A stretch of 14,327 bases of DNA, taken from NCBI GenBank assembly GCA_964452735.1, contig CAYVNA010000016.1, positions 1-14,327 on the forward strand. Direction: 5' to 3'. A program made the translations under genes and the position numbers. The notes beneath the pieces are model-generated. The model saw only the letters and a program-made list of their open reading frames with translations. It was not told the origin of the DNA and ran no database searches. Source of the DNA: UBA2177 sp964452735. Lineage in GTDB: Bacteria > Patescibacteriota > Dojkabacteria > SC72. The first letter of the stretch is position 1. The number at the start of each line of letters is the position of its first letter. Of the stretch, positions 5,828 through 11,960 are shown one piece after another.

Positions 5828-6499
5828 ATGAATATATTAATTATAGAGAATTCCACCACTCTTTCCCATATCATGCTTCGTTGCCTTGAGAGTCATGGGT
5901 ATAATGTTTCTGTAGATAATGGAGATTTTGTATCAAAGAGCTTAATCAAGGATAAAATTTTTGAATTCTATATAATAAATACTAATCTGAAAGATAGTAA
6001 TACTGAAGATATTTTAGAATATATAACAAAACACTCTCCTGAATCAAAAACTTTGGGTATTTGTAATAAAGGGAGTTGGATGGAGAAAGTCAATTTCTTA
6101 AATAAAGGTGGGGATGATGTTTTGACATATCCATTCCCTATTCAGGAGTTATTAGCAAGAATTCAATCATTGCTAAGAAGACCAAAGAATTATGTTGATA
6201 GGAATATATATATTGGAGATTATGTTTTAGATATTGAAGAGAAGACAATATACAAAGATAATAAAGATATAGAAATTAGGAGGAAGGAATATGATCTTTT
6301 TGAGTATTTGGTTAGGAATAAGGATAGAGTGGTTTCAAGATGTGAGTTGCTTGATCATGTCTGGGATTATAGAGAGTACAGAGGTTCAAATACGATAGAT
6401 GTACATATTAATAGACTTAGAGATAAGCTCGAGAATAAGGGTATTATAAAAACTGTGCATGGAATAGGTTACCAAATAAGTGAACCTAAATCATCATAG
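5828..6499 (+). CDS. OmpR/PhoB-family DNA-binding regulator with degenerate receiver domain
   Basis: The 223-residue protein has an N-terminal receiver-like domain (about 1-118) and a C-terminal winged-helix DNA-binding domain (about 125-218). The latter has KEYDLFEYLVRN, then IDVHINRLRDKLENKGIIKTVHGIGYQ, typical of OmpR/PhoB. The receiver has lost its phosphorylation chemistry. The usual acidic pair is E7-N8, the phospho-acceptor aspartate position is N51 (YIINTNL), the switch Thr/Ser is C79 and the invariant lysine is Y101 (LTYPF). It therefore probably acts without phosphorylation. The ATG at 5828 starts exactly at the conserved MNILIIE strand; the frame's earlier TTG start would add 16 unrelated residues. 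No histidine kinase is nearby. It is convergent with dnaN and overlaps its 3' end by 14 bp. No Shine-Dalgarno is present; the stop is TAG. Confidence 0.85.
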   Translation: MNILIIENSTTLSHIMLRCLESHGYNVSVDNGDFVSKSLIKDKIFEFYIINTNLKDSNTEDILEYITKHSPESKTLGICNKGSWMEKVNFLNKGGDDVLTYPFPIQELLARIQSLLRRPKNYVDRNIYIGDYVLDIEEKTIYKDNKDIEIRRKEYDLFEYLVRNKDRVVSRCELLDHVWDYREYRGSNTIDVHINRLRDKLENKGIIKTVHGIGYQISEPKSS

Positions 6500-7610
6500 G
6501 CATTACTAGATGAATGAATTTCTCATCTCCCTTTATTTTAAAAACTCCAGGGCGAACAGGTTCAGAGCATTCAAAAACAATATCTTGGCTATCTATATGA
6601 TTTAAGATATCTGTTAACAACTTTGAGCTAAATGCTATTTTCAAATCGTCGCCATCAATACTACATGCGAAATTACTCTGGTTCTTTCCAAGATCAGCCT
6701 GTGTTGCAGATAGTGATATTGAATTTTCCTTTGATTGAATATTCAATATCATCTTATTCCCAAGTACAGATCTAGCTATAATATTAACAATCTTTAGAGA
6801 ATTCATAAATTCATCCCTCTCTATCTCGCATTTAGTTTTAAAACCAGTTGGTATAATTTGTCTATATTCAGGGAACTCTCCATCTATTAATCTTGATATT
6901 AAATCAATATCTCCAACCCTGAAAAGTACCTGATTCTTATCTTCTATCATATATACAGATACAGTATCATCATCTTTTGACATTTCCCCAATAATGTATG
7001 CAAGTTCACTGAAAGCTCTAACTGGAACCAAGAATTCCTTTTTAGGAGAACCTTTCGTAGTATTAATTATTTGACGAGAAAGACGTAGACCATCAGTAGC
7101 TACAAAAGATATTTCATCATCATCAACCTCAACTTTCACTCCTGTTAAAACAGGTTTGATATCATCAGTAGCAGCAGCAAAAGCAACTCTATTTATAGCT
7201 AAGAGTAAATCTGCTTTATTCAATTTAATAAAAGGTTCAACACCTTTATCAATAGATGGAATATTTGGGAAATCATCAGCAGGCATTGTATTGAAACTTG
7301 CAGAATTGTTCTCGGTAGAAATATTGAAATTCTGTTTCTCAACATTAACATCCACTCTCTCTTCTGGTATAGAATTTGCAAATTCGGCTAATTGTTTCGC
7401 TGGTAATGTAACCTGTCCATCATCTTCAATATCTGCACCTATCCATGTAGTTATGCTTAACTCAAGATCTGTAGATCTCATTATTAATTTTCCTTTTTCT
7501 GTAGAAAAGAAAACATTGTTTAATATAGGTAAACCAGGTTTATTACTTACTACCCTACTCACTATATTGAGATATTTTGAAAATGTATCTTGGTTACAAG
7601 AAAATTTCAT
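6486..7610 (-). CDS. dnaN: DNA polymerase III beta subunit (sliding clamp)
   Basis: The protein is 374 residues, the normal length for the bacterial clamp, and reads through its three repeated clamp domains. It starts MKFSCNQDTFSKYLNIVSRVVSNKPGLPILNNV and ends with LVMPMMI, where clamps usually have LVMPMRx. Internal landmarks include the TDLELSI strand and FATDGLRLSRQ of the second domain. The dimer encircles DNA and tethers the replicase and repair enzymes. It lies downstream of dnaA on the same strand, across the putative origin spacer, as in most bacteria. A TATAAT lies only 4 bases before the ATG, too close to serve as a normal promoter; another candidate is the extended -10 TGCTAGAAT further upstream. 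No Shine-Dalgarno is visible. The stop is TAG. Confidence 0.96.
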   Translation of the reverse strand: MKFSCNQDTFSKYLNIVSRVVSNKPGLPILNNVFFSTEKGKLIMRSTDLELSITTWIGADIEDDGQVTLPAKQLAEFANSIPEERVDVNVEKQNFNISTENNSASFNTMPADDFPNIPSIDKGVEPFIKLNKADLLLAINRVAFAAATDDIKPVLTGVKVEVDDDEISFVATDGLRLSRQIINTTKGSPKKEFLVPVRAFSELAYIIGEMSKDDDTVSVYMIEDKNQVLFRVGDIDLISRLIDGEFPEYRQIIPTGFKTKCEIERDEFMNSLKIVNIIARSVLGNKMILNIQSKENSISLSATQADLGKNQSNFACSIDGDDLKIAFSSKLLTDILNHIDSQDIVFECSEPVRPGVFKIKGDEKFIHLVMPMMI

Positions 7611-7695
7611 TTTTATTATATATAAGTTTAATTCTTAGGCAGTATTCTATACATATTCTAGCATTTTTTTTATCTTAACAAAATTGGTCCTAATT

Positions 7696-7727
7696 ACTAT
7701 CTTTATATATTAATATATAGTAATAGT
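7696..7727. repeat. AT-rich palindrome in the putative origin
   Basis: A perfect 16-bp palindrome occupies 7704-7719 (TATATATTAATATATA). It is extended after 3 poorly matched bases on each side by ACTAT (7696-7700) and ATAGT (7723-7727). It could form a cruciform or act as an easily melted element next to the DnaA boxes. Confidence 0.55.
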
Positions 7728-8034
7728 GTTAGTAGAGAGTGTGTATATGTTGATAAGTCTAGCTCCTGCCCTACCTTTTCTTTATTATAATAATATATCT
7801 TTCTGTTTTCTTTATGTGTATATGTAAGTAGTTATTTTATCAAGTTTCTATGTACGATTTGTTGTATTAAAGAGCTTTCTTTCTGTGGATTAAATACTGG
7901 ATATCTTCTGGATAAATTATGGATTGTTGTGTATTAGTTATTTGATAGATTTAGTTTAAACATAACATCTTTACGAAATAATAGTGTTTCCTTGATGTGG
8001 AAAGATATGGAAGTTATCAGGAGATATTATCCGC

Positions 8035-8055
8035 TTATCCACACACTTATCCACG
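8035..8055 (+). promoter_or_regulatory. tandem DnaA boxes at the 3' end of dnaA
   Basis: TTATCCACA (8035-8043, perfect) and TTATCCACG (8047-8055, one mismatch) are in the same orientation, 12 bp apart start to start. They end two bases before the dnaA stop codon. Such tandem spacing suits cooperative DnaA binding. Confidence 0.6.
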
Positions 8056-8057
8056 TA

Positions 8058-9514
8058 TTATGAATTGAGCATTTTTATACATGTACTAACTCTCTCATCT
8101 AGCTTTTTATCCTTATCTCTTAGCTCTTTTATTCTTTCACATGCGTGAATGACAGTTGTATGATCTTTTCTATTTACTTCCCGAGCGACTCTTTCCAAGG
8201 GCATGTCTAGTTCATTTCTAAGGATATACATAACTACCTGTCTACACATTGCCACATATGAAGTTCTTCTATCCCCTTTTATCTCACTGGCTTTAACATC
8301 AAAAACCTCCCCTACAGTACTTATGACTTTTGATGGTGTTATTCTTTTTCTTTTAGTATCTATATCTATTTGCAAGATCTTAAGAACATCATCATATGAA
8401 GGTTCTACCCCTAGCTTAAATAGTGATATCACCTTTGTCAACGCTCCCTCAAGTTCTCTTATATTACTTTCAATATTTCTAGCTATTATATCTATATATT
8501 CATTAGGAATACTGTAGTTTCTTTCGGAAAGGCACTGTTTCAATATTGCTAATCTTGTTTCATAATCAGGTGCTTGTATATCGGCAACCATTCCTCCCTC
8601 AAACCTTGATCTTAGTCTATCTGTTATATTTTTTATTTCCTTCGGTGGTCTATCGGATGCCAATATGATTTGTTTATTTGCTTGGTACNNNNNNNNNNGA
8701 ATGTATGGAATAGTTCCTCCTGTGTCCTAGGATACGTTTCCACAAATTGGACATCATCTATTATGAGTAGGTCTACAGCTCTGTATTTATTTCTAAAATC
8801 TTCATTCTTTTTTGTTCTAATAGCTTCCACCATTTCATTTAAGAATTGTTCTATGGATATATATACAACCTTTTTTCTAGGATCCCTATTTAATATCTCA
8901 TTCCCTATTGCTTGCATTAGATGTGTTTTTCCTACACCTGTCTCTCCGTAGTAGAATACGGGATTATATGCTTTTCCTAAATCTTCTAAAATTGCTTGAG
9001 CTACAGCCTCTGCTAAACGATTATTTGTACCTACGATGAAATTGGAAAAGAGGTATTTCGGATTAAGATTGGATGCATCAAGATTTTTTCTGTACATTTC
9101 TTTCTCTCTTTCGGCTTCGGAGAAAAGATCTAAGTTCTCACTAGCTCCAGATGGATTGTGATATTCATACCTATCTTTTGATGAAAGGGAATCTCTCTGT
9201 CTAAGGGATACTTCAATCTCAAAGTTTCTATCACAGGTTTTAAGTAGGGAATTCTTAAGTGCATATTTATAGTCTTTGAGAATCTTCTCTCTCTTATATG
9301 CAGCATCACATGAGATTGTTACTATGCCATTATCTATACTCTCTATGTATGAGTTTCCAAACAACCCTCCGAATTCCCTTACCCCTATTATCTGTTTGAG
9401 ATGCTCCCTAGCTACTCTCCATACCTCGTCGGAATCTAGGGTCTCACTATTGTTTTCTATCTCCCTATTTTGTGGTATTTTTTCAAAATGGTTTTCGAAA
9501 TCTGCCTTCTTCAT
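8058..9514 (-). CDS. dnaA: chromosomal replication initiator protein DnaA (interrupted by assembly gap)
   Basis: DnaA binds origin DnaA boxes and, in its ATP form, opens the duplex. Domain I is recognisable around residues 30-95. The AAA+ domain has Walker A GETGVGKT (190-197) and Walker B LLIIDDV (249-255). Beyond the gap it continues with YQANKQIILASDRPPKEI, then LRSRFEGG with the arginine finger. Domain IV carries the signature RKDHTTVIHACERI near the C-terminus. A run of ten N (8689-8698) breaks the frame. The codon before it ends exactly at the gap and a single third-position G remains after it, so the missing length must be 2 modulo 3. Eight bases, restoring HTF-N-x-L-YQ, fit the family. 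With that the gene is intact, 484 residues. The start ATG at 9514 has no Shine-Dalgarno. The stop is TAA. Confidence 0.96.
8689..8698. other. assembly gap (10 N) inside dnaA
   Basis: Ten undetermined bases lie between the codon for the F in HTF and the final base of the codon before YQANKQ. Ten is a conventional placeholder length. The reading frame requires about 8 bases here, so the split into two frames is an artefact. Confidence 0.95.
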
Positions 9515-9756
9515 ACGAAAGAATAATAATTAATAATAACAATGGCAGTTTATTTAATGGGGGCAGTCATATGGCCGATTGGGACTTTTATCCATTATAA
9601 TGATTTATTAAGAAATGTGGATACCGTATTTTAATGATATCAAAAGTCCCTTTATCAAAGGAATTTCTACATAACAGTACCTACTCTAGTAATTCTAGAT
9701 GGCAAATTACACCTAATACTTGGCAATATTGAATAACAAATGTATAATAGCGCTGT
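9515..9756. other. dnaA-rpmH divergent spacer with inverted repeat and DnaA-box-like site
   Basis: This 242-bp non-coding spacer separates divergent dnaA and rpmH. It contains an inverted repeat GGGACTTTT (9581-9589) / AAAAGTCCC (9642-9650). Between the arms is TGTGGATAC (9616-9624, 8/9 to the reversed DnaA box), and the left arm runs into TTATCCATT (9588-9596, 7/9). The right end holds the rpmH promoter. It may serve dnaA autoregulation or be part of a bipartite origin. Confidence 0.5.
9720..9748 (+). promoter_or_regulatory. strong sigma-70-like promoter of rpmH, giving a leaderless mRNA
   Basis: The -35 TTGGCA (9720-9725, 5/6) and the perfect -10 TATAAT (9743-9748) are exactly 17 bp apart. 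Only 8 bases separate the -10 box from the rpmH ATG at 9757, so transcription should begin at or within a base or two of the start codon. Confidence 0.7.
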
Positions 9757-9939
9757 ATGAAAAGAACATATCAACCTAAAAACCTGAGGAGAATAAAGAA
9801 GCTTGGTTTTAGAGCAAGACTTAAAACTAATGGTGGAAAGAAAGTTCTCAAAAGAAAAATAGCAAAAGGAAAGAAATTTCTTTCTGTAAGTGAGGAATAC
9901 AAGCTATTGAGAAAAAAGCATACAAAAAGTATAAGATAG
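9757..9939 (+). CDS. rpmH: 50S ribosomal protein L34
   Basis: The N-terminal 44 residues match L34 closely: MKRTYQP, then LGFRARLKTNGGKKVLKRKIAKGKKFLS. L34 is a small basic rRNA-binding protein of the large subunit. This version has 60 residues; about 15 extra residues at the C-terminus (EEYKLLRKKHTKSIR) go beyond the usual 44-47. The gene opens a rightward cluster with rnpA 5 bp downstream, the arrangement conserved across bacteria beside dnaA. Its promoter leaves essentially no 5' leader. The stop is TAG. Confidence 0.95.
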   Translation: MKRTYQPKNLRRIKKLGFRARLKTNGGKKVLKRKIAKGKKFLSVSEEYKLLRKKHTKSIR

Positions 9940-9944
9940 TATAT

Positions 9945-10274
9945 ATGCTTCCTAAAAAGTTTCGATTACCAGCAAAAGATTTCAACAGAGTATATTCTTC
10001 TGGTTTTAAGTATAGGGGTAAGTTTGGGATGTTGGTTGTAGTTAAGAATGATAATAAATCTCCCAGGGTTGGTTTTGTTGTTAGCAAGAAGATTGGGAAT
10101 GCTGTTATTCGACATCGAATGACAAGGCTTTTGAGGGTAATATTTCTCGAGATATTTGAAGAATTTAATAATCCCCCTTTCGATATTCAGTATATTTCAT
10201 TTGAGTTTTGTAATGAGAAGGAAATATTGAAAAAGGATATCCATATATTATTTGAGAAATTGGTTAATGCTTAA
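9945..10274 (+). CDS. rnpA: ribonuclease P protein component
   Basis: The 109-residue basic protein fits RnpA in length, position after rpmH and core pattern: LPAKDFNRVYSSG, then PRVGFVVSKKIGNAVIRHRMTRLLR. It assists the RNase P RNA in trimming tRNA 5' leaders. The conserved RNR..(K/R)R helix that contacts the RNA reads R56-H-R-M-T-R61 here, so the usual asparagine (H57) and second basic residue (T60) are changed. The flanking arginines are retained. It overlaps the yidD start by 8 bp. No Shine-Dalgarno is visible; the upstream gene's stop lies 5 bases before the ATG, so coupling is likely. The stop is TAA. Confidence 0.9.
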   Translation: MLPKKFRLPAKDFNRVYSSGFKYRGKFGMLVVVKNDNKSPRVGFVVSKKIGNAVIRHRMTRLLRVIFLEIFEEFNNPPFDIQYISFEFCNEKEILKKDIHILFEKLVNA

Positions 10275-10509
10275 GAATATTCTGCTATATATAATTAGAG
10301 GATATCAAAAAACTCTATCTTTTGATCATGGATTAATGGGAAAGATATATCCGTATACGAGATATTGTAAGTTTACCCCTACTTGTTCGGAGTATGGATA
10401 TGAAGCTATCAGTAGGTATGGAGCTGTTAAAGGTAGTTATCTATTCCTTAAAAGGTGGTTTAGGTGCAATCCTTGGACAGAGCCTGGGAAATATGATCCT
10501 GTTCCTTAG
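10267..10509 (+). CDS. yidD: YidD-family membrane protein insertion efficiency factor
   Basis: The 80-residue protein carries the family signature: CKFTPTCSEYGYEAISRYG (residues 34-52), then KGSYLFLKRWFRCNPW (55-70), with the three conserved cysteines C34, C40 and C67. YidD is a small protein at the inner face of the membrane that aids YidC-dependent insertion, and it is usually encoded between rnpA and yidC, as here. The ATG at 10267 overlaps the rnpA end (8 bp) and yields the typical short N-terminal amphipathic segment MLKNILLYIIRGYQK. An in-frame TTG five codons earlier is less likely. The stop is TAG. Confidence 0.93.
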   Translation: MLKNILLYIIRGYQKTLSFDHGLMGKIYPYTRYCKFTPTCSEYGYEAISRYGAVKGSYLFLKRWFRCNPWTEPGKYDPVP

Positions 10510-10525
10510 TCTAAATTTATGATAT

Positions 10526-10555
10526 ATTCGCTATCAGCGAATTACTTTTGTTTTT
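10526..10555 (+). terminator. hairpin plus T-rich tract between yidD and yidC
   Basis: A perfect 7-bp stem ATTCGCT/AGCGAAT with a 3-base loop (10526-10542) is followed by a T-rich tract ending in TTTTT. On the plus strand this looks like a weak intrinsic terminator or attenuator. It would separate rpmH-rnpA-yidD transcription from yidC, whose ATG follows 6 bases after the T-tract. Confidence 0.5.
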
Positions 10556-10561
10556 AAAAAT

Positions 10562-11419
10562 ATGTTTTCAATTATCTGGAACAATATATTCTATTATCCC
10601 GTCCTTAATATCCTAGTTGCTTTCCATAATATCCTGTTTGATAACTTGGGGCTTGCTATCATTGCTGTAGCTGTAATCTTTAGACTAGCACTTCTTCCAT
10701 TAATGAAGAAACAAACAGAGATGACTAGAAAGATGACGGGTCTGAAACCTCAAATCGATGAACTTCAGAAGAAGTATAAGAATAATCCAGAGAAGCTCTC
10801 ACAAGAGCAGATCAAATTGTATAAGAAGGTTGGATATAATCCTCTAGGTTGTCTTGTAACTTTTCTTCCTCAATTGCTAGTTCTATCTGTACTTATTCAG
10901 GTTATCAGAAATGTAACGGATAATAATTTAGATGGTATATATCCTTTTCTTCAATCTTGGTTAGAAAATGGTAATTCATTGAGTATAAATACAAACTTCC
11001 TTCTTTGGGATCTAACGAAATCGTTTAATGATATATCTTCAGAATTTGGAAGATTCTCAACAATCTCACTCTACTACCTATTCCTAAGTCTCCTAGTAGG
11101 CTTTTCCCAGTATCTAATGTCTAAATTTACACAGGTAATCCAAGACCCTATGGCCCCTGCCACAGGGAGTGAAAAGAAGAAAAAGGGAGATGATATGTCT
11201 CCAGAAGAAATGCAGAAAAGTATGACAAACTCTTTCACCTTCATTCTTCCTTTTACGACAGTATTCATTGCAATAAGTGCACCTTCCGCATTGAGTCTCT
11301 ATTGGGTTATTCAGTCTTTTATGCTAGTTATCCAGTATATTATTCTTGACTGGGATAAGGCCGAAAAGGGTATACAAAACTTGATAAGTATCTATAGGAA
11401 TAAGCGAGCTAAAAAGTAA
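10562..11419 (+). CDS. yidC: membrane protein insertase YidC (short Oxa1-like form)
   Basis: The 285-residue protein belongs to the YidC/Oxa1/Alb3 family, which inserts membrane proteins alone or with Sec. The first conserved helix ends in VIFRLALLPL, with the hydrophilic-groove arginine R41. A cytoplasmic charged hairpin (about 50-93) and the helix NPLGCLVTFLPQLLVLSVLIQVI follow. Further helices lie at about 165-185, 225-243 and 245-263. There is no large extracytoplasmic domain and no clear lipoprotein cysteine at the N-terminus, as in Gram-positive-like and CPR forms. A lysine-rich insertion (about 203-220, EKKKKGDDMSPEEMQK) sits between the third and fourth helices. It follows yidD after a terminator-like hairpin. 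No Shine-Dalgarno precedes the ATG. The stop is TAA. Confidence 0.95.
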   Translation: MFSIIWNNIFYYPVLNILVAFHNILFDNLGLAIIAVAVIFRLALLPLMKKQTEMTRKMTGLKPQIDELQKKYKNNPEKLSQEQIKLYKKVGYNPLGCLVTFLPQLLVLSVLIQVIRNVTDNNLDGIYPFLQSWLENGNSLSINTNFLLWDLTKSFNDISSEFGRFSTISLYYLFLSLLVGFSQYLMSKFTQVIQDPMAPATGSEKKKKGDDMSPEEMQKSMTNSFTFILPFTTVFIAISAPSALSLYWVIQSFMLVIQYIILDWDKAEKGIQNLISIYRNKRAKK

Positions 11420-11455
11420 TGAACTGCTTCAAAGTTAATTTAAATAATAATTTTT

Positions 11456-11935
11456 ATGGAAGATAAAAAGGTTCTAGATATTTTCAAGGAAGAGGTTGAA
11501 ACTCTTTGTAGTTTGTTGGGGGTTGATTGTGATTGCAAGTACAGCATTGAGGAGGGGGATGAGGATATTAAATATCTTAAGGTTTCTTTCAACGGAGAGG
11601 ATTTGGGATATATGATTGGTAATCATGGTAGGCATCTGGATTCTTTACAATATATGATCCAGATCATTATGGGAAGGAAGTTGGATAGTGATTACAATTT
11701 CCGTGTATTTGTAGATGTTGGTGGTTATCGTGAGGAGAAGAATAATAAACTAGAAGAGTTAGCTTTGCAGAAGGCTGATGATGCCAGAATCCTTGGAGAT
11801 GAAATAGCTTTGCCTCCAATGAAGCCTTCAGACAGGCGAGTTATTCATCTTGCATTGTCAAAATTCAAAGACATTGAAACAGAAAGCAGAGGAGAAGATA
11901 GAGATCGATATATTGTTATCAAACCTATAAAGTAG
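11456..11935 (+). CDS. jag: Jag/KhpB-type RNA-binding protein (KH + R3H)
   Basis: The 159-residue protein has a KH-like domain with the RNA-binding loop I-G55-N-H-G58 followed by RHLDSLQYMIQIIM. An R3H domain follows with R127...H131 in KPSDRRVIHLAL, ending SRGEDRDRYIVIKP, as in SpoIIIJ-associated proteins. The N-terminal Jag_N domain of Firmicutes is absent, leaving only a short acidic start. Relatives (KhpB) bind small and messenger RNAs and affect cell division and envelope growth. It sits directly after yidC, its standard position. The ATG at 11456 has no Shine-Dalgarno. The stop is TAG. Confidence 0.92.
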   Translation: MEDKKVLDIFKEEVETLCSLLGVDCDCKYSIEEGDEDIKYLKVSFNGEDLGYMIGNHGRHLDSLQYMIQIIMGRKLDSDYNFRVFVDVGGYREEKNNKLEELALQKADDARILGDEIALPPMKPSDRRVIHLALSKFKDIETESRGEDRDRYIVIKPIK

Positions 11936-11960
11936 AGAGGTGTAGTGGTAGAATATCTCT

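Larger units (their letters stand above)
7611..8057. other. putative replication origin (oriC) in the dnaN-dnaA spacer
   Basis: This 447-bp spacer has no open reading frame and is very AT-rich. It carries one perfect DnaA box (TTATCCACA, 8035-8043), a second nearly adjacent (TTATCCACG, 8047-8055), and 8/9 matches in the opposite orientation at 7748-7756 (TGTTGATAA), 7884-7892 (TGTGGATTA) and 7907-7915 (TCTGGATAA). An AT-only palindrome (core 7704-7719) and a run of in-phase TAG/TAA triplets (7718-7735) lie on the dnaN side and could be the unwinding element. The neighbouring genes reverse transcription direction across the dnaA region, as expected at an origin. The dnaA-rpmH spacer is the competing location. 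Confidence 0.65.

Noticed and set aside
7156..7638. 160-codon plus-strand frame opposite dnaN
   Set aside because: It is the antisense shadow of dnaN, with low-complexity, serine/leucine-rich translation and no recognisable domain.
8633..9514. Two separate DnaA-related genes or a dnaA pseudogene
   Set aside because: The break coincides exactly with a ten-N assembly gap, and both halves align as one continuous DnaA with about eight missing bases.
11936..11960. tRNA-like start (GGTGTAGTGGTAGAAT) before the ligase gene
   Set aside because: It resembles a tRNA D-arm, but no acceptor, anticodon or T-arm follows; the sequence runs straight into the ligase coding region.
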